A model generated the notes under the pieces. The model did no database searches. It saw nothing but the letters and a program-made list of their open reading frames with translations, and was not told the origin of the DNA. From positions 30,590,738 to 30,654,737 of the forward strand of contig NC_090996.1 of NCBI RefSeq assembly GCF_041146395.1: a DNA stretch of 64,000 nt, given 5' to 3'. The position numbers were made by a program, and so were the translations under genes. Of this stretch, positions 1 to 10,850 are shown piece by piece (positions within the stretch are counted from its first letter, which is position 1; every line of letters starts with the position of its first letter). The DNA comes from Eulemur rufifrons. Lineage: Eukaryota > Chordata > Mammalia > Primates > Lemuridae.

Positions 1-660
1 GGAAACTTTTATAGAATTTCTGGACTTTAACTGGGCTGCTTTGTTTGTGTCACTGGCAGGAGCATTTTGCACCTGTTCCCTGGGGCTAACTTAAAAGCAG
101 AGCTCAGAGGTGGGTGCTCTGACTGTGAGGTGACAGGTCGCTCAAGTCCTTGGCCCCAGCAACTATGACAGTTTCTTAGAGTGAGTCTGCTTTATAGTTT
201 CTGCAGATAGGAAGGCTGCCACTCAAAATGACACCTAGACATGGTACTCTTTGGTTGGGCCAAGCATGTGATGTGATGGCCCCTTAATTGTTTTCAAGCC
301 AGAGTGTGTGCTGCAGTTAACTATGGATTGCACTATCACACTTGTGCACAGGCATCTACAGCTCCCTGCATCCCAGTAGCCTCCTTAAATTCCAATGGTC
401 CATGAGCCCAGAGCCCTCACATCTAGCCACAGCTCCTGGGCCAGTGGGTTGGTATCTGGGGAGAAAAGATGCCAGCTGTCACCTACTAAGAAACAGGGCT
501 CTCAAATGTCATTTATTTCCCTTTGCAGGGTTCCTCAGATCATGCCCTTGGAAACCTGATGTTTTATGAGTTAAGAGGCAGCTTTAAAAATGAGCATTGG
601 AAGACTTTCCTCACATTTCTTTCCTATCATAACACTTTTCTCACTAGTGCAAAGTTTTAG
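1..660. other. unique sequence, nothing recognised
   Basis: I see no repeat family, RNA gene or convincing exon here. Short open frames occur but none looks like a known protein. Confidence 0.5.
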
Positions 661-664
661 TCTT

Positions 665-855
665 TTCTGAAATGTTCTCATGCAATTCTCATAACCACTG
701 CCTCCCCCATGAAGTAGGGGTTATGATCTATACGTTAACATTTAAGGAACTGAAGGCAGAAGAATGAAGGGACTTACGCCAGGTCGCAAAGCAGACAAGT
801 TGCAGAGCAAGTGCTCAGACTCCATTCCAGATAGTCCCACACCTTACGCCACCAC
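665..855 (-). repeat. MIR SINE fragment, antisense
   Basis: The run from 'ctcataaccactgcc' through 'gaactgaaggcagaag' to the 'gcagacaagttgcagagcaag' area follows the reverse complement of a MIR core (cf. 'gaggaaactgaggc...ttgcccaaggtcac'). It is strongly diverged, as expected of an ancient SINE. Confidence 0.6.
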
Positions 856-1129
856 ACTCTCAGGACACCCAGCGACAGCAGCTACTATTTTTCTAAGCAG
901 CAAGTGCTTACAGCACACTGCATGGCATATTTCATGTATGTTAGCTAACTCAACAAACACCTGTGGAAAGTAGATGATGATAAGACAAAACACTGAATAA
1001 GACAGAATATGATGCAACAATGAAGCTTAATCAAGTAGCCACTCATCATTATTTCATGGAACAGGGCACACCAACAACCAATCAGAGAACAGCATACTTT
1101 GAGCAAGGCAAACCTAAATATATTCTTTT

Positions 1130-1335
1130 TCTGGGTGAATAATATTTCACTGCATGGATATACCACATTTTGCTTATCCATTCATCAGTTGATGGACATT
1201 TGGATTATTTCTGCTTTTTGACTATTATGAATAATGTTGCTATGAAAGTTCATGTATAAGTTTTTGTGAGGACATAAATTTTCGTTTCCCTTGGTTATAT
1301 ATCTAGGGATAGAGTGCTGGTTCATATGAACCTTA
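1130..1335 (-). repeat. ancient L1 (L1M) 3' ORF2 fragment, antisense
   Basis: Contains the widely shared antisense L1 motifs 'atggatataccacattttg' and 'catcagttgatggacattt', followed by the stretch encoding the end of ORF2 on the minus strand. Only about 200 bases remain. Confidence 0.75.
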
Positions 1336-1640
1336 AATACATTATTCTAAGAAATAACCCAGGCACAAAGAATCACATACTATGTAATTCCACTTATATG
1401 AAATATCTAGAATAGACCAGTGGTTGCCTAGAGTTGGGATTGGAGATGGGAATAGTTAGGGTGTGATGGCTGTGGGGTACAACATTTCATTTGGGAGTGA
1501 TGAAAATGTTCTAGGATTGATTGTAATGATGGTTGTTCGACTCTGCGAATGTATTAAAACCCACTGAGTTGTGTACATTAAATGCTTTTCATGGGTGAAT
1601 GCATGGTATGCACATTATATCTTGATACAGCTGTTTAAAA
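1336..1640 (+). repeat. ancient L1 (L1M) 3' UTR, sense
   Basis: Matches the L1M 3'-end type with 'ccagtggttgcctagag', 'gatgaaaatgttct', 'tgtattaaaaccca' and the terminal 'cttgatacagctgtt'. It directly abuts the antisense fragment at 1130-1335, so two L1 pieces lie in opposite orientations: either two insertions or one inverted 3' end. Confidence 0.75.
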
Positions 1641-2064
1641 ACAAATACCTTCTAAGTGAATTTACATATAGTGTCAGACGGTTGCAGCAGGCACTTACCT
1701 AGGCACTGAGCAGATGGGGGGGATTAAAACATAATCATTGCCCAAAATTAGTGGGAGGAAATAGACACACGAACCATATTTCATCAATTCTACAACACTT
1801 TTATTTTTCTCGCATCTTAATGTCTCTGAAGCTGGAATGCATTTTCAACAGATGATGTGTTATAGTTTAATTGACAGCATTATATTTCCTCCGTGGTACA
1901 TACCGTCATGGATCATCTTCTAATTGGTGGCATCTTAGATTTAATGGCATGGAGTCGTTACAATACCTTGTGCTAGAATAAGTATCTGGGGTATGGAGAA
2001 GAACGTGTAACCCAGGCTCCTGGGCTCAGGGGGGTGTTCCTGGGAGACGATGATGCCTGGGTTG
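1641..2064. other. unique sequence, nothing recognised
   Basis: No repeat or gene signal identified. Confidence 0.45.
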
Positions 2065-2165
2065 GGCACTGTGTTCGTTACCTATTGCTTCATAACTTGG
2101 CAGCTTAAAACTGCACGTATTTATTATCTTAGAGTTTGTGAGTCAGCAATCTGGGCACACCACTT
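2065..2165. repeat. LTR-like fragment (ERVL-type start)
   Basis: The text 'gttacctattgcttcataac ... ttattatcttagagttt ... gtcagcaatctgggcac' resembles the common mammalian LTR motif 'ctattgctgcataacaaa...ttattatctcacagtttctgtgggtcagga'. About 100 diverged bases; family not assigned. Confidence 0.5.
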
Positions 2166-2755
2166 TTCACACTGTATAAAGCCCCATTGCAGGGCTATGA
2201 GAATCACCTATGCTCACTAACCCCTTGCACCAGTCAGGACTGCTTTGGCCACTCCCTTAGCCTCTCTGATTTTGGCTTAAAGTCCCCACTTCCCACCAGC
2301 TTAATGCTCAGAAGCATCAGACAACAGCAGCCACTGCATTAGGGCTTATCTCCCAGAGCCCAGGGAAGCCGCCTTTGGTGTTTACTCCTCATCAATGTAC
2401 TCATTTAAATGTCATCTCTGGGACTTGCCTTGACCCCTCAGGTTGGGATGAAGACTTCACTGGGCTTCTGTATAGTGAGTCTAGCAGATAAACCCAACAC
2501 CTGCATAGACGTTCTCCTACTGCCCGTGCCTTGAAAATCCTTCTCCTGTCTGTGGGCTAAGAACATCCGACTGTATCCTTTCTGAAACTTAAGAGAATGT
2601 GCAGGTCAATGAAAAATAACCATGCCAAGATTGCAAGCTGTGGCTAAGGATTTGATGGAAAAGGAGGGAAAAAAGACAGGGCTGTGTAAACAGGGAAGGT
2701 TTTCAATTGTGGATTGAGAAAGAACAGGATGATTCGTTTCTTTTTTAGCAATACA
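2166..2755. other. mostly unique sequence
   Basis: A stretch near 2390-2500 (weight-of-evidence low) reads like the 'cctccagaggccttccctgacc' part of an L2 3' end. Nothing else was recognised. Confidence 0.4.
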
Positions 2756-3062
2756 GATGGAACTGGAGGCTATTATCTTAAGAAAAACAGCTCAGAAACA
2801 GAAAGTCAAGTAAAGCATGTTCTCAGTTAGCAATGGGAGCTAAATAATGTGTACACACGGGGAATGATAGACATTAGCGACTCTGAAGTGGGGGGATGGG
2901 AAGGGGCGGATGATGAGAAATTACTTGATAGGTACAATGTACATTATGTGGGTGGTGGATGCACTAAAAGCTCTGACTTCACCACTGTATAATATGTCCA
3001 TGTAACAAAATTGCACTTGTATCACTTAAATTTATACAAATTGAAAAAAGAAAAAGAAATGG
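2756..3062 (+). repeat. primate-type L1 3' end, sense
   Basis: Follows the L1PB/L1MA-type 3' sequence: 'cagctcagaaacagaaagtc', 'tgttctcagttagcaa', 'gggagctaaataatg', then 'catgtaacaaaattgcac' and an A-rich tail near 3045-3080. It is a 5'-truncated copy. Confidence 0.75.
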
Positions 3063-3080
3063 ATAAAGGAAGAAAAACAA

Positions 3081-3090
3081 GGGGGGGGGG
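3081..3090 (+). repeat. G10 homopolymer
   Basis: Ten consecutive G directly after the A-rich tail of the L1 3' end. It is probably slippage expansion next to the insertion. Confidence 0.9.
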
Positions 3091-3124
3091 CGGAATTTGA
3101 GGTTCACAGGGGCCTCTCTCTGGG

Positions 3125-3485
3125 GTGTTCACGGGAACCTTATGTTTAACATTAATAATTGCTAAATTATATTAAATGATATATCAATCAAATTAATACA
3201 GCTTACAATAAATATTTAGGGCATTTAGTTTGCTAAAATCCCTGGCATCTGTGCCTATTAAAAATGACAGATGATTAGGATATCCAAAGTTTGGTGGAAT
3301 CTGCTAGCTAACAAGGTAGAATTAAAATTTACATCTTGTTCTGGCATAATAAAGATAATTAAAAAGAGTGATAAAACCCTTTGATTAACCCTCATCTCCT
3401 CTTGCCTAGCATTTTATTATGCAAATGAAACCTCCAACACAGTAAACTTAATACCAGTTAAGAATATGAATATGTTCTCATTTTC
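3125..3485. promoter_or_regulatory. candidate conserved non-coding element, AT/homeodomain-rich
   Basis: Repeat-free block dense in TAAT/ATTA cores, with an octamer-like 'atgcaaat' (3419-3427 region), 'gataattaaaa' and 'ctttgattaac'. No coding potential is apparent. This texture is typical of developmental enhancers, but conservation cannot be measured here, so the call is inference. Confidence 0.3.
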
Positions 3486-4327
3486 AAAGTACAAAGATAT
3501 ATGTGTACATATAAAATATTTGATTGAAATCGGGCCTGTTTTGCAATAAAGTGAAACTCAGGGGTGGATACCTCATGGAGCAACGTTACGTTTCCATTTG
3601 CTGCAGGCTTGGATTTTAGTCCACTGTGCCATTCAGTTTTCCCAGTAGCTTCTGCTGTGCTGTTTAATTACCTGCCCTGCCAAGTTATGTTCTTAATGAA
3701 TAGCCGGCACCTAAACACAAGAATGGCTATGTCGTCCCATGAAGGGATCATTTGTGGTCCTGACTTTGCCTTCCTGAATTAAAGAGCACATCACAGTGAG
3801 TTTAAAGAGCAGGAACTGCCTCGTCTGTTCCTCTCTGAGGTTCCAGGAGAGAGATTAGGAAGTCCTATGAAAGAGAATATTTTTTAAGAATTTACTCTCT
3901 CAGTATGTAATTTCTCTCCTCCCTGAGAAATAGTTCTTCACCTTCAGTGGTGCTAAAGGGAAGTCCAGGATGGCAAGAGCCTTAAAAGTGAGCTGATTTA
4001 ATGACTTTTCCCTTAGATTAATCAGTAGGAAAATAATAAAAGTCACTGTGAAAAAAGAATCTCAGATTTCTCCACCTCTCTTTGGATTCTTCATCCATTG
4101 CTCTCCATCTTCACTCTGGATGGGAAAGAGCCGTTAGCTATGTGATGAAACAACCAACATTCATAAGAGAAATCTGAGTCTGCTTCTAAGAACCACATTC
4201 TGAAGATTGTTAAGATCCAGAGGCGATCAGACAGGTAACGTGGATTGCAGGGGTGGACACATGAAATTGTATCTGCAGGCTCAAGGACTTGGGACAGGGT
4301 GAAGCTGAGAATCTTACGGGGAAGACC
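3486..4327. other. unique sequence, nothing recognised
   Basis: No family identified by eye. The last part (about 4150-4327) may be the diverged 5' part of the MaLR LTR that follows. Confidence 0.4.
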
Positions 4328-4624
4328 AGAAATATAAGAAGGAAGGGAGATGATCAGAGAGAAGTTTTAGGGGAATCCACAGAGAAGAAGCCAGTTTGAA
4401 GATGTAGCAGAGAATGATGTGGCTACAAGCCAAGGAATGTTGACAGCTCCAGACGCTGCAGGAAGCAAGGGATGGATTCTCCCTTAGAGTTTTCCAAGGG
4501 AGGGTGGCCCTGTTGACACCTTGATTTGATTTCCTGCCTCCAGAACTTAAGAGAATAAATTTCCATTGTTTTAAGGTACCCAGTTTGTGGCAGTTGATTA
4601 CAGACACCACAGGAAACTGACACA
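4328..4624 (+). repeat. ERVL-MaLR LTR (MLT1-like), sense
   Basis: The 3' half is diagnostic: 'ccctgttgacaccttgattt', 'cctgcctccagaactta', 'gagaataaatttcc' (polyadenylation signal), 'ttgttttaaggtacccagt' and the end 'aggaaactgacaca'. This follows the MLT1 LTR 3' end. The 5' end is too diverged to place. It is a non-coding solo LTR relic. Confidence 0.8.
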
Positions 4625-4769
4625 GCTTTTGGTATCGAGGAGTAGTAAGTGGGTGAAAAGGTGACTGGGAAAAGTGGATGAAGCTTGCTTCATCTTCCAG
4701 ACCTCAGGTGCATTTCTGAGCAGCTACAGGTAAACGTGGTCCTTTCTGATAATGGTCTATGTTGTCTCT

Positions 4770-4925
4770 CAGTGTTTCCATCTTGAAAATGGGAATAATA
4801 GAAGCACCTACCTCGTAGAGTTGCTGACAGGGTTAAATGAGTTCCTAGCTGTAAAGCACTTAGAGGAGCATCTGGCGTAGAATCTGTACTATGTAAGCGT
4901 TAGCTTTTATTTGTTACTTTTGCTG
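4770..4925 (+). repeat. MIR SINE, sense
   Basis: 'ttccatcttgaaaatgggaa', 'gcacctacctcgtagagttg' and 'ttaaatgag...aagcacttagag' are the central and 3' parts of MIR. Confidence 0.8.
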
Positions 4926-5209
4926 CTGTTATTTATTATGTTTTTATTATTATTTTCCAGAATTTACATGCTCTTCTGATTATTGCAGGGCCTATTTGAA
5001 TAATTTCATTTGCCTAATCATTTATAGGAAAATAAAACTTGAAGTCCGTTCTCCAAAATGTTATAAACAGTTCCTTCTGGGAGATGGGGTTGACCATAGA
5101 ATTGATTTGCTTCTGGTTGCTTCTATTTTCTGAATTTCCAGCAAGGAACACATATTACTTTGGTAATAAGTACATTAGAGCTTTTTTTTTTTTCTTTTTG
5201 GTTGTTAGG

Positions 5210-5341
5210 ACTGTTTTGTTTTAACTCTTAACAAAAGTGAAGAAGCCCGAAGCCTGGCATTTTTCAATGCCAGTGAGTTGACAGAGGATGCTGTCCATGA
5301 TATTTTTGATGAAGCCCTAAGATTTGAAAAAAATTTCAACT
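5210..5341 (+). other. candidate 3'-terminal coding exon, unassigned
   Basis: A long pyrimidine tract (about 5181-5205) ends in 'gttgttag', a plausible splice acceptor. From 5210 one frame stays open for 44 codons and ends in TAG at 5339-5341. The predicted peptide is acidic, contains 'SEEARSLAFFNASELTEDAV' and ends 'RFEKNFN'. I do not recognise it. No partner exon was found upstream in the window. The composition (E, A, D, F; no obvious repeat similarity) looks protein-like, but 44 open codons after a chance 'tttttag' is not rare. It could equally be a retrocopy scrap or noise. Confidence 0.22.
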
Positions 5342-5453
5342 AGTAACTGGGAAAAGAGATGAGGGTGTGGGTGAGGGGTAGGTGCAGAAAACAGATTTGG
5401 AAACCAATTTCAAAGGGATGCAAGAGGACCAGAGTAAGATTCTGATATTCCCA

Positions 5454-5808
<355 letters not shown>

Positions 5809-5919
5809 AGATTCTGATATTCCCAGATATCTCCCCAGTTTGTGCCTGAAATTCTACAGTTGTGGTTTGAGTCTTCTCCACTCCAGAGAGATTATTTCTG
5901 GGAAGAGAAAAACACATGG

Positions 5920-6113
5920 TCGCTAAAGACATTGACATTGTAGGCTGGATCATTCTTTGTTGCAGGGGTGGAGGGATAGCCTGTTTATTGTAAACTGTTT
6001 AGCAGCATCCCGACTTCTACCCACTAGATACCAGTAGCACCTTCCTCCCTCTCACTTGTGATAACCAAAATTGCCTCCAGATATTGTTAAAGTATCCCCT
6101 GGGGGCTGCAAAA
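5920..6113 (-). mobile_element. non-autonomous hAT-Charlie DNA transposon (MER5-like), antisense
   Basis: Shows 'ggctggatcattctttgttg', 'tgtttagcagcatcccgac', 'tctacccactagataccag' and 'tgcctccagatattg', the reverse complement of a common mammalian hAT-Charlie MITE. Divergence is high and the exact subfamily is not assigned. Confidence 0.75.
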
Positions 6114-6255
6114 TCACACCACACCCTCTCCCTCCCCACAGCAGAAACCAAAGTCTACCACAGCTTCCTTCAGATTCTGTTCAGGGAAATTCTGTTTAGG
6201 GAAGTCCTGAGTCAGATTCTAGACCATTTTCTTGAAAAGAAGCAGGAAGTAGATG

Positions 6256-6482
6256 ATCACACGAGCTGTGGATTCAGGATGCCTAGGTGGCTGTGTTGGC
6301 TTTTTCACTCACATACCATGTGACCTTGGGCAAGGTGCTTACCTCCTCCAAAGTGCAGTTGCCTCACTATAAAGTAGGGTTAATAATATGATACCTTACA
6401 GATCGTTATGGGAATAAGAGACAACACATAAGCCACATTGCACTATGCCTGGCACAGAGTAGGGCTTAATAAATACCTGGTC
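6256..6482 (+). repeat. MIR SINE, sense
   Basis: 'ccatgtgaccttgggcaagg', 'gttgcctcactataaag' and 'tgcctggcacagagtaggg...aataaatacc' follow MIR almost end to end. Confidence 0.85.
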
Positions 6483-7150
6483 TCTTCCCTGCAAATTGGT
6501 TGGTGTGTCTCAAAAATAAGAGATTAATTAATAATAGGTGTAATTGATCCTCCCCCATCAAAAACTCATCAACCAAATTAGGGACCTGCTTCTTTTTTAT
6601 CAAACCCAATTTTCCAAGCCTACTGTATCTCCACCCCCAAAACTCCAGTAAAAATAAAATAAAATATAGAACCTAATGATGCAAAATTATGATTTATTTT
6701 CTTTTTGTAGTTTAGGAGGGTCTGAACAGAAAGCCCTTATCACCGAGCTTCAGCTGCAGAAGGAATCCTTTAATCACGACCATCCTCCTGGAAGAATAAT
6801 ATAGATTTAGGGCCAGACTTAGGTTACTAAGCAAGGAGGAAATACTGCCAGTGGCAACCCTACCCCTTCCTGTTGGCTGCTGTTGGCTTTAATCTGCTTC
6901 CACTGTCGTTTTGAAGTCTGGGGATATTTGAGTACAGCCTAATTAAGTAGTTGTGGGCTGAGAGAGAATTTATTTTTGTCAAACACATGGCATGGAGGGG
7001 AATGTTTCAAGGATGCTTATGATGCAAGCTGGCTCCTTTGGTACCTGTAGTTCCTCAAGCTGCCCTGAATCTTTGCTGCGGTGATACCCGCTCTGAGTCC
7101 TTTTGGAGGGTGCTTGAAATGTCCGAGGGCATTTCTATCCCTGGGTCCTC
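6483..7150. other. unique sequence, nothing recognised
   Basis: No gene, RNA or repeat signal could be supported in this interval. Confidence 0.45.
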
Positions 7151-7312
7151 TTTCTCTGTGTGTGACAGTATAGATCTTAGGCCTGAAATTACAGTAAACT
7201 AAATTTAAATTCTGACTCCGTTGGTTATTAGCTGGGTAGCGTTAGGCACGTGAACAACCTCTCAGAGCTCAGTTTTCTCCGTTAAAAACTGAGGATATTA
7301 AGCTTAGCTAAT
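7151..7312 (+). repeat. MIR SINE, sense, partial
   Basis: 'aattctgactccgttgg', 'attagctgggtagcgttagg' and 'acctctcagagctcagtttt' match the MIR core in order. Confidence 0.75.
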
Positions 7313-7317
7313 TTAAC

Positions 7318-7440
7318 TAAGCCAGCACTTACTAAACACTTGTTTTGTGCAAGGCACTGTCCTAGATGGTAGGGTAAAAAAACAAAAGCCATGAATAAAG
7401 TCACTGTTCTCATGGAGCTTATGTTCAGTAGTATGCTGTT
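7318..7440 (+). repeat. old LINE (L2-like) fragment
   Basis: 'cagcacttactaaacacttg', 'gcaaggcactgtcctagat' and 'tgttctcatggagcttatg' form the common mammalian 'tgccaggcactgttctagg...catggagcttacattc' motif that I associate with L2. Confidence 0.6.
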
Positions 7441-7813
7441 GATGCTTTAAAAGATGAGTTTCCAAAAAAAGGACCTGATTTGTTAAGATTTGCTGGTTTC
7501 TGTGTTGTAAGTACTCCCACCATGGTTGGCTTCAAGCTACCCATGTAACACTGATGAATGCAAAGGCATTGTCTGATATCAGTATGGGCATATTGGCTTT
7601 CTTCCGGCAAGTGGTCCCATGGCATATTTTTTTTTTTTTCACTATTCTTGTATTTTTAACGTATCTATGTCATATATTACAGTGCATATTCTCTAAATTT
7701 CCTTATCCAATATGATGATCTGTATGTTTTAATTGGAATTTTTAATTCATTTGTATTTATTGTAATTAGTGATCTGGATTGGGCTTAGTCTGCTATCTTG
7801 CTATGTGTTTTTC

Positions 7814-8437
7814 TGTATTGTAGGGGCCAAGGGGACCCTTGGCTCCTAAAGGTTCACTGAGAAATCCCTGACAAGATGCAGATTAATTGGAAAAAAGGCA
7901 TAGAAATTTATTTAACGTGTATATATGGGAGTCTTCAGAAGGAAACCCCAAAGATACAAGGAAATTGTCCATTTTTGTGCTTAGGTTCAACAAAGTATGG
8001 ATAGCTATGTAGAAATATGATTGGACAAAAAGGGTATGATCTAATGCTAACAGACTGGGTGGGGAAACCCAGCAGGGCCTGTCTGTCTGGATTCTTCTTG
8101 GCCTGTCTGAGCAGCATGCTTCCTTCGGGGTGTGGGGCAGACCTCTCTCTGGAATGGGGCGGTCTTATGTCCTACAGTCAAATAAGGTAGGTCAGATAAT
8201 TCCTTTATGGCCAGTTTATACAGAATAACTTTAGGTTTTATGGCTGGCTTTTGAGAAAGGGAGTTCTGGTTTCTATGATGCACCTTGGGGAAGAGTGATT
8301 CTAGTTTCTGTGGCTAACCTTGGGGGAGAATGGACTTGAGAGACGGAGGTCAGGAGAAGGTCAGAGAAAAACTTCTGCTTCTGAGGCTGTTTCTAAGGAC
8401 TGCATTGTGGGGTACTGTTTCCTGAGCCCCAACAACA
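7814..8437 (-). repeat. endogenous-retrovirus-type solo LTR, inserted in the L1M relic
   Basis: About 620 bases begin 'tgtattgtagggg' or 'tgtaggggcc' and end 'gagccccaacaaca', the TG...CA form of an LTR. Interior landmarks are 'tttatttaacgtgtatatat', 'gaaaccccaaagatacaag' and 'ggctggcttttgagaaaggg'. The orientation is inferred from the 'tttatt' element, read as an antisense polyadenylation signal. Flanks 'ttttc' and 'tattc' are a weak 5-bp target-duplication candidate (4 of 5 match). I see no retroviral coding sequence. Family not named. Confidence 0.65.
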
Positions 8438-9262
8438 TATTCCATACAGAGAATATATAGAACAGATTCTATATATATTCTATATACTAATGTAAAATAA
8501 AGCAGGAAAGGTAACAGAGATTTTGTCCTAATCAAAAATTATCCCACTGATCTCTTCTATTGACTGTGCAGTTCAGTGATGTTCTCAAGTTTATGATGTA
8601 CACCAATAACATAACCATCTACCTTTAAAAGCTATAACGCTACTACACAAACACTATACGAACTTTCCAGTCATACTACTCCATTTACGCCTTGCTGTTG
8701 TGCTATTGTTTTCATATACATCATTTCTAAATGGGTTGTCACCCCACAGTACATTATAATCATGTATCCTTTATATGGTCAATAGTTCTTTGTCAATTAA
8801 ATATTTTAAAATAAAAAATTCACCTGAGCATTAAAAAAATTATAAAAATTAAAAAAAATGGTTGTTTATATTTACCAAGGTATTTACTGTTTTGGACTCT
8901 TTTCATTGCTACCTACCTGTACAAACTTTCGTCTGGGGTTACTTCCCTTCAGTTACTGTGGATTTGCTGCAGCTGCATTTCTTAACTCTTATCAATTGAA
9001 AATGTTCTTAATTTGCCTTCATTTTCAGGGACATTTTCACAGGGTAGAGAATTCGAGGCTGAAAGATGTGTTAATTAATTAAATTTCACAACTTCAAAGA
9101 TAGGATTCTAACAACTTTTGCCTTGTCTCTGATTAAGTATCAGCCAATTCTTATTGCTGTTCTTTTGCTGTAATACGTATTTTTTTTTTCCTGGATACTT
9201 TTAAGATTTTCACTAGGTTTTTTGTTTTCAGCAATTGGGCCACAATGTGTCTGGATGTAATT

Positions 9263-10340
9263 TTCTTTTTTTTTTATTTCAAAATATTAAGGGAGTATAA
9301 ATGTTTTAGGTTACATGGGTCACTTTCGTAATGCTTGAGTTGCAGATATAGGTGTGCCCATTACTCAAATAGTGTTCATTGTACCCATTAGGTAGGTTTT
9401 TGCCCCTCCCTTCTACCTCTCTCCCTCAGTGGTTGATTTCCACTGAGTTTTACTTCCCTCTGTGCACATGTGTGCTCATCGGTTAGTTCCAGTTTAATAG
9501 TGAGTACATGTGGAGTTTGTTTTTCCATTATCGAGATACTTCACTTAGGAGAATGGTCTCCAGCTCCATCCAGATTGTTGCAAAAGGATTAATACATCTT
9601 TTTTATGGCTGAGTAGTACTCCATTGTATACCCATACCACGTTTTATTAATCCACTCATGAATTGATGGGCACTTGGGTGGATTCCACATCTTTGCAACT
9701 GTGAATTGTGCTGCAATAAACATTTGAGTGCAAGTGTCTTTTTATGAAAAGTCTTCTTTTCCTTTGGGTAGATACCTAGTAGTGGGATTGCTGGACCGAA
9801 TGGTTGGTCTACTTTTAGTTCTCTGAGGAATATCCATACGGTTTTCCATAAGGGTTTTACTAATTTGCAGTCCCACCAACAGTGTATAAGTGTTCCTTTC
9901 TCTCTGCATCCTTGCCAGCATCTATTGTTTTTGGATTTTTTAATAAAAGCCACTTTAACTGGAGTAAGGTGATACCTCATTGTGGTTTTAATTTGCATTT
10001 CCCTGATGATTAATGACATTGAGCATTTTTTCATATGTTTATTGGTCATTTGTCTTTATTCTTTTGAGAAACTTATGTTCCTATCTTTTGCCCACTTTTT
10101 AATAGGGTGGTTTGTTTTTTTCTTGCTGATTTGCTTGAGTTCTTTGTAAATTCTGAATATTAGCCCTTTAGCGGATGTGTAGCTTGTGAATATTTTCTCC
10201 CATTCTGTAGGGTGTCTATTTACTCTGTTGATTGTTTCCTTAGCTATGCAGAAGCTTTTTAGTTTAATCAAATCCCATTTATAAATTTTTGTTAGAGTTT
10301 GAGTTAAGCTTCCTGGTTTTGTGGATTGAGACCTTATTTT
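9263..10340 (-). mobile_element. 5'-truncated lemur-type LINE-1, antisense
   Basis: On the plus strand it starts with a poly(T) (about 9262-9274) and the reversed tail 'atttcaaaatattaaggga'. Next come the 3' UTR and the C-terminal part of ORF2 (about 9600-10340). The 5' end falls near 10300-10340, within the host L1M. No clean target duplication is visible, and part of the host L1M seems to be missing, so a deletion at integration is possible. Confidence 0.9.
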
Positions 10341-10358
10341 AAATTGGATAATTCTCAT
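9603..10358 (-). pseudogene. LINE-1 ORF2 C-terminal remnant (broken)
   Basis: Two same-frame minus-strand pieces, 10358-10056 (100 codons) and 10049-9603 (148 codons), match the C-terminal part of LINE-1 ORF2p, which in intact elements is an endonuclease/reverse transcriptase. Landmarks are '[20 protein letters not shown]', 'PTEWEKIF', '[20 protein letters not shown]', '[20 protein letters not shown]' and '[10 protein letters not shown]'. The piece lies downstream of the reverse-transcriptase domain. An in-frame TAA near 10056-10058 interrupts it. A frameshift before 9603 removes the normal C-terminal 'YTMEYY'-type ending, which is still legible in another frame. With no start, endonuclease or RT domain it cannot make an active protein. 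Confidence 0.9.
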
Positions 10359-10850
10359 CTGTTATCTTTAAATGTTTCTTCCACATTATTTTTTCTTTCA
10401 TTTCCTACAAGAACTCCACTTGTATATATATTATACTGTTTAATTTTGTCCTACTGGTCTCTAATGCTTCTTTTTTTTTCTTGATTAGTCAATGTGGATA
10501 ATTTTATTGACTTTCAGTTTTTATGATTTTTTTCCTGCTATATCCAGCCTACAGTTAAGCTTATCTGATGAATTCTTCCTGAAATCTATTATATTTTTCA
10601 GTTTTAACATTTCCATTTCTTTCTTTGGTCGTACTTTAATTTCTCTGTTGAAATTCCCTTTCTATTCATATTGTTTGCATTCCTTTTTTACTAGATGCTT
10701 TAACATACTGGTTGTTGTTATTTTAAAGTGCTTTTATGCTCATTCTAATATTTGGGTCATCTGTGGGCTTATTGATCAGTGTTTTCCTCTAATTTATGAG
10801 TCATATTTTCCTATTTTTTAAATACCTTAAACTTGTGTATAAAACACATT

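Larger units (their letters stand above)
7640..10850 (-). mobile_element. ancient L1M/HAL1-type LINE, antisense, split by two later insertions
   Basis: Surviving pieces are about 7640-7813, 8438-9262 and 10345-10850. They carry antisense L1M motifs in colinear order: 'gggcttagtctgctatcttg', 'tgctattgttttcatatac', 'cttcattttcagggacatt', 'ttttcagcaattgggcc', 'ggataattctcatctg' and 'gggtcatctgtgggcttatt'. The gaps hold an LTR (7814-8437) and a younger L1 (9263-10340). Both therefore arrived later. The open frame at 10492-10821 on the plus strand lies in this relic and is not a gene. The 5' continuation past 10850 is uncertain. Confidence 0.7.

Noticed and set aside
1130..1640. A single inverted (twin-primed) L1 insertion
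   Set aside because: Antisense ORF2 text abuts a sense 3' UTR, which fits twin priming, but both pieces are too diverged and no target duplication is visible, so two separate fragments remain equally likely.
9603..10358. Long minus-strand open frames as a host gene
   Set aside because: The motifs are those of LINE-1 ORF2, with an in-frame stop and a frameshift, inside a truncated retroposon.
10492..10821. 109-codon plus-strand frame rich in F, S and I
   Set aside because: It is the antisense reading of an A-rich ancient L1, which yields long T-rich frames.
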